Source of the DNA: Doryteuthis pealeii
Lineage: Eukaryota > Mollusca > Cephalopoda > Myopsida > Loliginidae
Assembly (NCBI GenBank): GCA_023376005.1
Contig: CM042179.1
Location: 18,307,423 to 18,371,422 of the forward strand
Direction: 5' to 3'
Length of the DNA stretch: 64,000 bases
Below are positions 1 through 9,310 of this stretch, one piece after another. The stretch's first letter is position 1. Every line of letters begins with the position of its first letter. The notes beneath the pieces were generated by a model. It saw nothing but the letters and a program-made list of their open reading frames with translations, was not told where the DNA came from and did no database searches. Both the position numbers and the translations under genes were made by a program.

Positions 1-134
1 GGGGTGAAGACCAACCACGTGTTGACGGGTTTACAACTTTTATTCAACTGATCCATGACCCCAAGTCACGTATACCAAACAAGGGGTATAACCCTTTATT
101 TAGTTCTTATCAGTAATTGCTTACTAATATAACA
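1..134 (-). mobile_element. E1 left (3') LTR, cut by window edge
   Basis: Bases 5-134 match 4089-4214 almost exactly (shared start gaagaccaaccacg, shared end tataaca), so the two are LTR copies. The right copy is 205 bp long, so about 70 bp of this copy lie beyond the left edge. Read on the minus strand the LTR starts TGTTATA. A minus-strand AATAAA (tttatt on plus) lies inside. Its target duplication cannot be checked because the outer end is missing. Confidence 0.85.
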
Positions 135-182
135 CCTTCCTATTTTTCATCTTTTTTTTTTTTTTACTTTTTTTTTTTTTTC
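135..182 (-). other. E1 polypurine tract region
   Basis: Immediately inside the left LTR the minus strand is a long A/G tract ending in aaaaataggaagg next to the LTR. This is the expected place and composition of the plus-strand primer of an LTR retrotransposon. The two long A runs may be expanded or miscounted. Confidence 0.55.
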
Positions 183-474
183 AAATTTTTCTCTTCACAC
201 AGAGTATTTTAAGTTAATCGTCCTTTTGTAATTCTCAAACCTTGCTCCTTATTTTTAAATGGATGTTGTTTTCTTTCCTTTCTTTTTTCCTGAACAGCAT
301 AATCTTTTCGTCTAATAAACAGTAAATGTTTCCTGTTCCTTTTTATGAATTTACCAGAGTCTAACTTTGTGTATGTCCTCGTTTGTTTATTTGCCGCTAT
401 GACTGTTCCTGTATTTTTCCACGTTTTCTCTTCGTCCGTTTTCTCACGGATTCGGTCTCTCACTTTTAGAGTTA

Positions 475-1602
475 TTAAATCTTTACCTCCATGTCTTTTA
501 TCATTTTTTTTTTGTTGTTGTTCTTTGTTTTATATGACCCATCTTTCTCTTTTACTTCCTTAAAATTTGGCCATTTAGGTTTTAGTTTCTTTGGGTGACT
601 GGGTAATATCGTTTTCATTTTCCTGCCCATCAAGAGTTCTGCTGGAGCGGTTATTGGTGTACTACGGTATGCCATTAATGCCAGAAATATGTCTGGTTGT
701 TGCAAAATTCTTTTCGCAATTTTTACTGCACTTTCAGCCGCTCCGTTTGCTTGTGGAAAATGAGGACTCACTGTTTTACATGTAAATCCATAATGTTTCG
801 AAAATTCTCTGAAATCCGCACTTTTGAATTGTATCGCACAGTCGCTTAAAAGTTCATCCGGGACCCCCCACCGTGCGAACATATTCTTTAATTTTCCAAT
901 TACAGTTCCACTTGTTAATGAATTTAATTTTACTATTTCCAGGTAACGGGAGTAGTCTGTCACGACTAAGTAGTACTCCCCATTCAATTTTAAAATGTCT
1001 GTTCCTACCTTCTGCCAAGGTCTCTCTGGTTAGGGGGTTGGTTTTAAAGTTTCATTTGGGTTTGCAGCTCGATGACAATTACAGAAATCACACCGTTTGA
1101 TGAAATCATCTATTTCGTGTGATATTTTCGGCCACCATACCGACATTTTCGCTCGCTCTCGGCATTTATTCAATCCCAAATGTCCTGTGTGTATTACTCG
1201 AAGCATTTCCTCTCTAAGATTTTATGGGATTACCAACCTATCTTGGTAATACAAATTTTTCTGATGTACAGAAAAATCATTCCTGTGGGCAAAATAGGGT
1301 TTTACTTCTTCTTTTAAACTATCTTCTTTCCTATGCCAACCCTTCAATGTGAAATGGATAACCTCTTTTAGTTTTGGGTCCTTCAATGTAGCATTACTGA
1401 TTTCTTTTAATTTTCTAATAGGAACTGGTCTAGTTTTTTCTATACTGTTTATGAACGTTTCTACATCTTCCTCAGTATTACTATCAGTTTGCTCCACTGG
1501 ACTTCTGGACAGTGCATCTGATACCAGTAGGAGTTTCCCAAAAATATATTCAGCTACAGGATTATATCTCCTAAGTCTCATCAAAAGTCTTTGGCATCTC
1601 AA
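475..1602 (-). pseudogene. E1 integrase and RNase H-integrase linker, broken
   Basis: Minus-strand C-terminal part of a Ty3/gypsy pol. Reading from 1602 down: the end of RNase H with VSDALSRSP, a linker, an HHCC zinc-binding domain (HTGHLG near 1180 and CDFC near 1085), then the integrase core. The core carries VVTDYSRY (first Asp), LSDCAIQF (second Asp; the usual SDNGTQF has degenerated) and NGAAESAVK (Glu). Frame changes occur near 1000 and 1220. The protein would insert the cDNA into the genome. The catalytic triad is still readable but the frame is not continuous, so no functional product is expected. The C-terminus becomes Lys/Asn-rich, which reflects the A-rich DNA near the polypurine tract. 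Confidence 0.85.
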
Positions 1603-2160
1603 AGGGTATTGTTTAAATCCTGTGTATTTATTAATGGTACCAAAGGTTTATGGTCCGTCAATAAGCGAAACTGCTCTAGTCCGGTGATATATCTATCAAA
1701 TTTCTCACAGGCCCATACGCTTGCTAAGCATTCTTTTTGAATTTAAGCGTAATTTTTCTCTGTTCGTGTAAGGGTACGAGAGGCATAAGCTATGACTCTT
1801 AGTCTCTTATTTTCTTCTTGAAAAATAGCACAGCCAAGTCTAAAACTGCTCGCATCTGCGCTAATTGTGATAGGCTTTTCAGGGTCATAGTAGCCTAATA
1901 TCGGTGCCTGGGTTAATAGTTCTTTGGAATGCACTTTTTTGTGGTTCATCCCAAACCCAAACTGTATCCTTTTTTAAAAGTTCTAGCATAGGTTGTAATA
2001 CTTCTGCTAAATTCGGTACATATTTTCCTAGATACTGTATCATTCCCAGGAATCTTCTTAAATCCGGCACTGAGGAAGGGGCAGATAGCTTTAGTATCGC
2101 CTCTATTTTTCCTTACTGGGTTGTATCCCTTCCTGCGAAATTATATGTCCAAAGTATCTA
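1603..2160 (-). pseudogene. E1 RT thumb and RNase H, frameshifted
   Basis: Two overlapping minus-strand segments cover the RT connection (MPDLRRFLGMIQYLGKYVPN, near 2070-2010) and the RNase H domain (ISADASSFRLGCAIFQE near 1860, VIAYASRTLTRTEKNYA near 1760, [11 protein letters not shown] near 1660). These are standard gypsy motifs: ADAS carries the first catalytic Asp and TDHKPL a later one. The thumb and RNase H segments lie in different frames and the join is near 1890-1950. The last part, near 1610-1740, is interrupted by stops. Order and strand match the RT upstream and the integrase downstream. Confidence 0.85.
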
Positions 2161-2177
2161 ATATTTTTTTTCTAAAT

Positions 2178-3089
2178 TCACATTTTTCTGTTTAATTTTA
2201 TTCCCGATTTTTCAATTAATTTTAATACTTCTTCGAGTCTTCTGTCATGTTCGTTCATCGTTCTACCATGTATTAATATGTTATCTATTATTACATGAAC
2301 TCCTTCTAATTCTCCTAATAATTCAGTGATTTTACGTTGAAAAATTTTGGGCGCTGAGGAAATTCCAAAGGGTAGTCTCTTAAAACAATATCTTCCAAAT
2401 GGTGTAATAAATGTAGTGAGCAAACGACTTTCTACCTCCACCGGTATCTGGTGAAATCCGCTAGCTGCATCCAATTTTGAAAATATTTTCGAACCCCTTA
2501 ACTTGGGTGATATATCCTCCAAATTTGGTAGCATGAAATGTTCCCTTTTTACTGCCGAATTTAATTTTTTTAAGTCGACGTCTCCATTTTGTTTCCTTAC
2601 TGGAACGATAGGTGAGCACCAATCCATTGGTTTGGTAACTTTCTCAATAATATCATCATCTTCTAGACGTTGAATTTCCTTTTTTACTTTGGGTAGCATT
2701 GGAAAGGGTATTCGCCTAGCCGTTGGTGTGCAGTATGGTACTGCATCGTCTCTTAGCGTAATTTTTACAGGGTCGCCTTTCATACAACCAGTTAACTTCC
2801 CTGGGTTTTCATTTACGTTGGCTACTACAGTAATCAGCCCCATTTTATAAGCTGTATCTCTGTATAATAAATTGTCTGTATTATTATTTATTACGTGTAT
2901 GTCGAAGATATATAATTTGTCTTTATATCTTGTTTTAACCGTAAATTTTCCTTTACACGTTAATGTTCCACCCGGGCTTTTATAAATCCCACGTGCTGGA
3001 TTTAAGTTCGGTATTTCACTTAGTTTCCGATACGTTTCCTCGCTAATGACATTAATTAGTATCAATTTGAAAAATAATAGGTATTGCAC
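2178..3089 (-). pseudogene. E1 reverse transcriptase with altered catalytic motif
   Basis: A 303-residue open segment on the minus strand. It begins in the protease remnant (NVISEETYRKLSEIPNLNPA) and runs through RT: a linker ending in PYCTPTARRIPFPMLPKV, motif KQNGDVDLKKLNSAVKRE, motif A FSKLDAASGFHQIPV, LPFGISSAPKIFQRKI, then the catalytic region HVIIDNILIHGRT near 2275-2300. The family normally has two adjacent Asp here. The second is Asn (codon at 2280-2282), which should abolish polymerisation. Length and motif order are those of Mag-like Ty3/gypsy elements. The segment ends in a frameshift into the thumb region. Confidence 0.9.
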
Positions 3090-3252
3090 CTACCTTCAGT
3101 TTTACGTGCCAAGGATCTATTACTTTTTCTCGAAGTAAAATTTTGTTTTTATAGATCCAAGGAAATATTCCTCTGAGGGCTGCTTTTTTATCTCGTGGAT
3201 TTTTTGTATCCTCGTCATGCAACAAATTGCAAAATGGTTCATTTTTCCACAC
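3052..3252 (-). pseudogene. E1 protease remnant with deleted active site
   Basis: A minus-strand segment (residues KLKVGAIPIIFQIDTN) leads into what should be the Asp-Thr-Gly active site of a retropepsin. After Asp-Thr the next codon is Asn and then a stop. The downstream protease sequence (NVISEETYRKL) continues in another frame. The simplest reading is a small out-of-frame deletion through the Gly-Ala part of the active site, so Gag-Pol processing would be lost. Confidence 0.7.
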
Positions 3253-3440
3253 TTTGCACGATTTTTTCCTTTTGCCGGACAGTTGTCAAATTTATGGTAT
3301 CGGTTGCACTTTTTACATCTGGGTATATTTCCTGGTTTTCTTGGATGATTTTTCCATTCTGGTTGTTTTGTGAATTTATTTTTATTTTGCTTTACCGCAT
3401 CAACAGACGACTCCTCTATTTCTTCCATTTGAACTTGCAC
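3120..3440 (-). pseudogene. E1 Gag nucleocapsid (zinc knuckles)
   Basis: A minus-strand segment with two knuckle-like motifs. The first, CKKCNRYHKFDNC, keeps Cys-x2-Cys-x3-His-x4-Cys. The second, KCGKMNHFAICC, keeps Cys-x4-His-x4-Cys but has lost its first Cys: an Arg stands three residues before the remaining one. This is the RNA-binding end of Gag that precedes protease in Mag-like gypsy elements. It overlaps the protease segment in another frame, as expected for a broken gag-pol junction. Confidence 0.8.
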
Positions 3441-3509
3441 TTGCTCATAGTTACGAACTATTTCGATAGCCTTTTCAATTCTGAGGTCTTCAATTAATTG
3501 CAGCTTTTG

Positions 3510-3938
3510 TTATAAGTTTTTCAGTTTAATGACTAAACGGTCTCTTATCTGGTCACTTTTTGGGGGGAAATCACAGTTTTCTGCTAATTCATACAATCCT
3601 CTGATGAATTTTTCTATTGTTTTTCCATCCTTTTGCGTTCTCCGGTAGAATTTCGCGCGCTCGTGTATAATTTTTTTTTTTTTCTTTTTTTTGCATGAAG
3701 TAAGCATCAAATTTGCTTAAAATCACGTCGAAAATTTTCTCATCTTCCTTTTTCTTAAAGGCCAGTGATTTGTAAATTAGTTCAGCTTCAGTTCCATACA
3801 ATATATTAAAGTGCTTATTTGGGTTTCCGCTGCTTCATTGCTTAGTTTAGAAGCTACTCGAAACCGTTGAAAGTTCTGACACCATGTTGACCAAGTCGCG
3901 ACAAAATCAAAATTTCCTGGAGGTTGTAGACCGAACAT
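3510..3938 (-). pseudogene. E1 Gag capsid region, two frameshifts
   Basis: The likely start is the ATG at 3938-3936 (MFGLQPPGNFDF then WSTWCQNFQRFRVAS), a typical Gag N-terminus of Mag-type gypsy elements. The frame is lost near 3800-3810 and continues as YGTEAELIYKSLAF. It is lost again in the A-run at 3669-3690 and continues as AKFYRRTQKDGKTIEKFIRG and LYELAENCDFPPK. Gag forms the particle shell. The second break lies in a homopolymer, so a miscounted run is possible there. Confidence 0.8.
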
Positions 3939-3998
3939 TTTTTTTCGGGTTCCTTTTAGTTGGTATTACTTTTCCTTTTCAAAGTAAAAAATAATCCA

Positions 3999-4009
3999 CT
4001 CTGATACCA
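3999..4009 (-). promoter_or_regulatory. E1 primer binding site
   Basis: On the minus strand, directly after the LTR end, the sequence is TGGTATCAGAGTGGA. TGGTATCAGAG is the familiar site complementary to the 3' end of an initiator-Met-type tRNA. Its abutment with an LTR ending in CA fixes the LTR boundary at 4010. Confidence 0.75.
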
Positions 4010-4214
4010 TGTTTCATGCACGAACGTATTTCTACCGGAGATTATGATAGTAGCAGGAATGATAATGACAAGCAAGCAAAAGAGGAGAGAAGACCAACCA
4101 CGTGTTGACGGGTTTACAACTTTTATTCAACTGATCCATGACCCCAAATCACGTATACCAAACAAGGGACATAACCCTTTATTTGGTTCTTAGTAATTGC
4201 TTACTGATATAACA
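4010..4214 (-). mobile_element. E1 right (5') LTR, 205 bp
   Basis: TG...CA boundaries (tgtttcatgc to tataaca on plus), with the primer site immediately inside. The part at 4089-4214 pairs with 5-134 with only a few differences (for example ggggtataac against gggacataac). The low divergence suggests a fairly young insertion despite the broken genes. Confidence 0.88.
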
Positions 4215-4653
4215 CTAGCCACAAATAAAGTCACGTTCTCTTAACTCTGTGTTGTCTCAACTCTTTCGTCAACACATACACACGTAACATGGTGACAGCA
4301 GTTTGTAAAACGAATAACGTCTCTACAAGCCTTGAAGAAAGTACAGGTCGTCAAAAGAAAGAAAAGTAAGTTTTCCACTGCTTTTTGTCTTTGTTGAGTT
4401 TACCCCTTCGGACCACGTGTGTCTCGATAATTCGCTTGATAAACGAAATACGTCTCTGCAAATATAGAAAGAAAAAAAATACAGGCCGTAAGGATTTTGC
4501 ATTGTATTTTGTTGTTGTTGTTGTAATATTCGCAGAGTTCCGTCCCAGCCTTCTGCCTCAAAAATCGCAGCCGTCACGGCTGAAAAAATTGAAGTCCGTA
4601 GCCGAAGCGGTGTCACTTGAAAAAAAAAATAACTTAGTGCGTTTTTCCCAAAA

Positions 4654-4698
4654 ACCCAACCCTAACCCTAACACTAACACTAACCCTAAACCCCCTAG
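4654..4698 (+). repeat. Short TAACCC/TAACAC telomere-like tract
   Basis: About 45 bp of imperfect CCCTAA and CACTAA repeats. This equals the TTAGGG telomere unit on the other strand with a TTAGTG variant. It is short and internal, so it is interstitial and not a chromosome end. Confidence 0.6.
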
Positions 4699-4752
4699 TT
4701 AAAATTAACAGTTTTATTACAAAATTTGTTGGTTTTTTTCTGGGTCACCATA

Positions 4753-4790
4753 TATACAGGGTGGCCCGGAAAAAACAGAGCCCAAATTAT
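4753..4790 (+). mobile_element. Possible mariner-like terminal repeat
   Basis: The motif tatacagggtggcccggaaa resembles terminal inverted repeats of Tc1/mariner elements (TACAGGGTG-type ends beside TA). No matching inverted end and no transposase remnant were found, so this is a fragment or chance resemblance. Confidence 0.3.
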
Positions 4791-4880
4791 TTATTTATTT
4801 TCCCATTAACTCTAAACCCTTAAACTAACCAGACTTCCGGAAAATGTTTTTCAAACGATGGACTAATTACGCCTTAGTGG

Positions 4881-5561
4881 TCCGACTGGGCCGCCAACCG
4901 AGAGAACTTCAAGTCACCATATTTAGAACTGCCTTGGTGACGACGTCATGAAAGTATACCAGGGTATGCAGTTTAATACCCCACACAGAGCGTAGCATAC
5001 CAGAAATACTCCAGGTCCTGGAAGAATACGCTATCGGAATTGAGACTTATGAGGGGTTTGTTTTCCGTCAGAGAAATCAAGCCTTTGATACCTTCTACAA
5101 TGACATAAGAGTCATTTCAATGACATAAGAGTCCTTTCAATGACATAAGAGTCCTTTCAATGACATGTAATTTCTGCACCAAATATAACGACTCAATGCT
5201 GAGGGACCAAATTGCTGAAGGCATCCGGAATCGAAATACAAAACAAGATCTACTGAAACTTCAGAACCTCACCCTACAGAGGAGTGTTGACATTTGCAGA
5301 ACGGTTGAAAAGGCCTCTGTCCATAGTCAAAGCATGGGACTAGAAGAAGCTCGGGTATGGAAAATATACGAGTCCAACAGAGCTAAGGGACCAGTCCGAA
5401 AAAAAGAATGCCTATTCTGTGGCTATTTACATGAACCTAAACGCAGCAAATGTCTAGCCAATGGCAAAATATGCAACACTTGTAGGAAGAAGAACCACTT
5501 TGAGTCAAAGTGCCAAATCACAGAGGGGCAATACCTCAAAGAAAAGTTTACATCAACTTGA
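4881..5561 (+). pseudogene. E2 Gag, frameshifted, with inserted 20-bp repeats
   Basis: Plus-strand gypsy Gag. The capsid region reads DDVMKVYQGMQFNTPH near 4937-4985, then EEYAIGIETYEGFVFRQRNQ near 5022-5085 in another frame. Capsid resumes at 5160 (TCNFCTKYNDSMLRDQIAEG) and ends in two zinc knuckles: CLFCGYLHEPKRSKC and CNTCRKKNHFESKC (the second is the standard Cys-x2-Cys-x4-His-x4-Cys). A 20-bp segment around codons NDIRV is repeated at 5098-5160, breaking the frame. The protein would bind RNA and build the particle. No LTR was found upstream, so the element is truncated. Confidence 0.82.
5098..5163 (+). repeat. 20-bp tandem repeat inside E2 gag
   Basis: The unit tgacataagagtcctttcaa occurs about three times in a row plus a partial copy; the first copy has cat for cct. 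It duplicates gag codons and is not a multiple of three, so it breaks the frame. Confidence 0.85.
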
Positions 5562-5632
5562 CACATAATCAGAATGAGGATGATGAATGCGGTGGGTGAA
5601 TGCGGTGACTTCAGGGAAAAAGCAGAGGAAGG

Positions 5633-6662
5633 ATGCTGGGCAAGCTACCAGGAGCTGCGACCCTACAGCTTAAACCAGACACAGTGCCGACTGTAACACC
5701 CAATAGAAGAGTACCCATGGCAGTACGTCAAGAGCTCAAACAAGAGCTGAACAGGTTAACTAGATTGGGAGTTATTGAACCAGTGGAAAACCCCACTCCA
5801 TGGGTTAGCCAACTTGTCATCACCAGAAAAAAAATGGAGCGCTGAGAATATACCTAGACCTTCATGAATTGAACAAAGCACTAATGCGAGAACACTATGT
5901 CATACCCATTCTAGAGGACGTCCTCCATGACATGAGAGATGCAAAAATATTCACGAAAGCAGACCTCTCATCAGGATATTGGCATGTCGAGTTGGATGAA
6001 ACATCCAGCAATTTGATCACGTTTCAAACATGTTTTGAGCGATACAGTTGGCGTCGACTACCTTTTGGCATAAAATCCGCGGCCGAAATATTTCAAAAGA
6101 AGCTAATGGATCAATTCCAGAACATGAAGGAGATTGTCATCATTGCAGATGAACTGGTGTTCTATGGAACGAATCAAGAGGAATGTGACTGTCGGTTTCG
6201 TGAACTACTACAGAAATGCCTTGCAGTAGGGGTAAAATTAAACCCTGAAAAGTTGGAAATAGGCCTAGATACCATCATCTTCATGGGGCACTGCATCACC
6301 AAGGAGGGTATAGTGGTTCACCCATAAAAGATCCGAATCATTATTGACATGCCAGCATCAGAAACTGTTGGAGACCTGCGTAGGTTCCTAGGCATAGTCA
6401 ACTATGTTGGGAAGTTCATCCCAAATCTGACGACAGTTCTAAAACCTCTCCATAATTTGACTAAAAAGGTCACAGACTGGGCATTGTCAGATTCATAACA
6501 ATCGGCTTTCAGCATGGCCAAGGACCTGATAATCAGAGAACCAGTACTATTGTACTATGACCCACATAAAGAATTAACACTTGAGAACACGTGAGTACGG
6601 TTTGGGAACAACGAACTGTCGCATATGCAAGCTGATCCCTATCGGACACTGAAAAGAGACAT
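5633..6662 (+). pseudogene. E2 reverse transcriptase and RNase H remnant
   Basis: Plus-strand pol remnant. RT starts with a linker (LKPDTVPTVTPNRRVPMAV), a frame break near 5845, then LNKALMREHYVIPILEDV, motif A FTKADLSSGYWHVEL, LPFGIKSAAEIFQKKL and the catalytic loop IVIIADELVFYG near 6136-6165. The family has Ala-Asp-Asp at that loop. Here the second Asp is Glu (6151-6153), which should disable polymerisation. A stop follows VVHP (6325), then thumb residues LRRFLGIVNYVGKFIPN. A shrunken RNase H piece (RTVAYAS then SLSDTEKRHT, about 6608-6660) closes the homology. Protease is absent between 5561 and 5633 and integrase is lost. Downstream is an unrelated dispersed repeat. Confidence 0.85.
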
Positions 6663-6732
6663 ACATTTTAAAGTAAACATCTCCACAAAAATCAAATTTA
6701 CATAAATATAAAGGTGTACCCAATTTGTTGAG

Positions 6733-6875
6733 AAATCCGTGTTTTACAAAAAAAAAAAAAAAAAAGTTACAAGATTTGAAAAAAATTACCAAAAATCAGA
6801 GAATTATCGGATTTTAATGAAATTTTCAGTGTTGATTTATCTACGAATAAATTTTATAATGCGTCAGTTATTTAG
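6733..6875 (+). repeat. Dispersed AT-rich repeat, copy 1
   Basis: Contains aaatccgtgttttac and gattttaatgaaattttcag. The same sequence, reverse-complemented, is at about 13935-14080. Non-coding; the class is unknown. Confidence 0.65.
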
Positions 6876-7083
6876 TTTCAAAACATTCTGATTTTCTTAA
6901 GGTCATTTAACTTTGAACCCCCTTATTTTTGGGGCGCAATATATCGGCGGGGTTATACGTGATTGATACTTTTTTCTGCATAAATAAAACGACAAAAGAT
7001 CGAAGATATGAATAAAAGAAAAAAAAATTAATGAATCTGCTCTGGTAGTAAATAAGTACTGAAAATCGGAAAATAATAGGTAC

Positions 7084-7314
7084 TGTTATATATATAGCAT
7101 TATCCCCCTTTACAAAGAGCTGACTCACACCATTACTCAATGACTGCAATCTCTTACTCTCTATATAACTGACTGATAGCAGCAGTAGTCGACAGACACT
7201 CGTAATAAAGATTTGGCACCGCCCAAACGTGTTGTATGTGAAGTTCTCGTGTTTGTTCTTATTTGTTCTTATATGCATGTAACCCTCAATTCAAAGTATT
7301 AAGAAAATATAAAA
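7084..7314 (+). mobile_element. E3 5' LTR (inferred)
   Basis: Starts tgttatatatatagc. It holds a TATA-like ctatataactg (7161-7171) and an AATAAA (7203-7208), and ends just before a primer-site-like sequence. Its length is close to the 205-bp LTR of E1. No second copy was found because the 3' end of E3 is cut by the Penelope-like element, so the boundaries are inferred from motifs. Confidence 0.5.
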
Positions 7315-7329
7315 TGATGTCAGAGTAAG
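7315..7329 (+). promoter_or_regulatory. E3 primer-binding-site-like sequence
   Basis: tgatgtcagagtaag resembles the TGGTATCAGAGTGG site of E1 at the same relative place, about 50 bp before the gag start. Several mismatches; inferred. Confidence 0.4.
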
Positions 7330-7376
7330 ATAAAGAACTAATAACTCCGACAGAAGACGATTGACAAAAAATAAAC

Positions 7377-7800
7377 ATGGAACTTCTACCACATCCAAAA
7401 GAACTAAACTTTGCTTCACACAACCATGGACAAGAATGGGGAAAATGGCAAAACCAATTTCAGCTATTCCTACGAGCTACAGAAGCGGATAAGAAAACGG
7501 AGAGAATAAAAACTTCAAGATTATTGACCTGCATAGGAAACAAAGGAAAATAAATCTACTCCACATTCGTTTTTGAAAATAAAAAAGAACGGTACAACCT
7601 TTACACAGTAATTGGAAAGTTTACCACATACTGCCAACCCAGAAAAAACCTAACTTTTCTAACATACCAATTCTTCACGTGTAAGCAAAAAGAAGACTAG
7701 AGATTCGAAGAATATGTAAAACAATTTCGCCATAAAGCAAATAAATGTGAATTTGGACCACTCACAGAGAGACTAACTAAAGATGTTCTCGTATGTGGTG
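7377..7800 (+). pseudogene. E3 Gag N-terminal part, cut by solo LTR E4
   Basis: The ATG at 7377 opens MELLPHPKELNFASHNHGQ then WGKWQNQFQLFLRATEADKK, the Gag N-terminus typical of Mag-like gypsy elements. A stop appears near 7550 and another near 7699; between and after them the frame still reads as capsid (FEEYVKQFRHKANKCEFG). At 7800 the gene is interrupted by E4 and continues at 8822. The codons are strongly A-rich. Confidence 0.78.
7797..7800. repeat. E4 target-site duplication, left
   Basis: ggtg directly before the LTR, repeated at 8818-8821. Confidence 0.85.
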
Positions 7801-8817
7801 TGTTACTCACCCACACTCAGGGTCGACCAGTGTGCGCACGCAGCAAGAAATTTTTTTTTAAATGTGAGAAAGGTCCCAGTTGTAAAAATAAAAATAATAT
7901 AATACAAAAGGGATGGGAATTTCAGACACTTCTCTTTGCTCCCGTGAAAGGAGGGGGAGAAAATCGAACGAAAGGCAACAACGCTGAATCGAGAAAAGAC
8001 TAAAACTTTAAATAAACATACAAGAGTTTATTCACATCTAATTACAACTTTTGTACAAGAAAAGTATGGGGGTAAGAGCATATATACAAGTCTACGTGGG
8101 GTCGGGGGAATAAAATTAATAGGTAGTTCTTATGTCAAATGAGTGGGCGAGCAATCGAACAGATACAAATATCAAAACATATCAACAGTACTTTAAATGC
8201 ACAGCAAACAATAGGAATTCACAGCATACAACTAAAATGTAATACACTTCGCTTTTTAACTCTCTGTGCCGTTGGAATCCGTCAAAAAGTTCCTTTCAAA
8301 AAACAATTATTCAATCCCTTTTTTTTTAATTTACTATTTTTTTTATATAATCGGTAGTTCCTTCTTTCTATCCAAAGTGAACTGGTTTTTAATTCGTAGT
8401 CAATCGTCTGCAATCTCTTTGATCGCCCATCCTTTAAATCAAAATATGTAATTTTTCGGAGCTCGAAATTTCACGTGTCGACTGCCGGTCAGATTCTTCA
8501 ACTGTGGTTTTTGAGGTGCGCGAATTCTTGGCGCGAAAGGGCCCACCTCGGTCGTTGTCATGGTGATAGACCTGGTGTCGGGTGCACTCTTAGGGTCAGG
8601 AAGTCACCTCGGGGGGGGGGTAGTAGTACAATCGTTTTTTAGCATGCGAATAGTAGTAGGAATGTCAACATTCCTTTGTAAAGAACAAATACAAAACTGG
8701 ATGGACCTTAACTCTCTTGCTCGTCTACATACCCTTTGGAATCTCTTTTCCTTCAGACAAAATTGTCTTATGATTTTAGTATATGTACACTAGTTGATGT
8801 ACCAGTAGTGTGTTACA
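7801..8817 (-). mobile_element. E4 solo LTR, 1017 bp, inside E3 gag
   Basis: Begins TGTTACTCACCC and ends TAGTGTGTTACA, the TG...CA ends of an LTR, with 4-bp duplications of GGTG on both sides. It has no internal region, so it is the product of LTR-LTR recombination. Orientation is inferred as minus from a tttattc (minus AATAAA) about 220 bp from the left end, as in the other minus-strand LTRs here. Short open frames inside it are chance. Confidence 0.85.
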
Positions 8818-8821
8818 GGTG
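8818..8821. repeat. E4 target-site duplication, right
   Basis: ggtg directly after the LTR. Confidence 0.85.
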
Positions 8822-9310
8822 TAAGAAACAACTTACTACGCGAAAGAATGTTAACAGAACCTTCACTTGATTTAGAAAATGCAATTCAAACAGGCCTTAG
8901 TGCCAAAGAAACTAAAAAAAAAAAAACATTAAAAAATAATAAATATATCGTCGGAATCAGAAAATATATCCATGATACGAAGCTCGAAAGGCGCCAAAAA
9001 TAAAAACAAGATGGCCGTCCACGAGACAAAAAGCCCGCCAAAAATTCAAAATTGGGTAAAACATACTGCTCAGCATCTCATTACAGGAATAACTGTCCCG
9101 CATTTTATAAAAATTGCAAAAACTGGAAGAAAAAGGACATTTTGCCAAAATATGTAAAACAAAAAAAGAAAAAGCTCTACAAAGTCAGAAGGTCGAGCAG
9201 CACAGAAAGCTCGGAAAATGAACAGTATGAGATGGGCGTCATAATTCACAAAAATATGCATGCACTACAAGGGGACAAATACAAAATAAAACTCAAAGTA
9301 AACGAGACAC
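8822..9310 (+). pseudogene. E3 Gag C-terminal part and nucleocapsid
   Basis: Continues the E3 gag frame after E4 (VRNNLLRERMLTEPSLDLEN), then a decayed knuckle region around 9055-9150. There CSASHYRNNCPAFYKNC recalls the Cys-x2-Cys...His...Cys pairs of this Gag family but has lost residues. A basic, Ser-rich tail (KVRRSSSTESSENEQYEMG) leads to the protease. Stops and frame changes near 9000 and 9160 break it. Confidence 0.7.

Larger units (their letters stand above)
4215..4880. other. Flank between E1 and E2; no gene seen
   Basis: No coding signal was found. Apart from the TAACCC-like tract and the mariner-like end listed separately, it holds a poly-GTT stretch near 4510 and AT-rich DNA. Confidence 0.5.
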
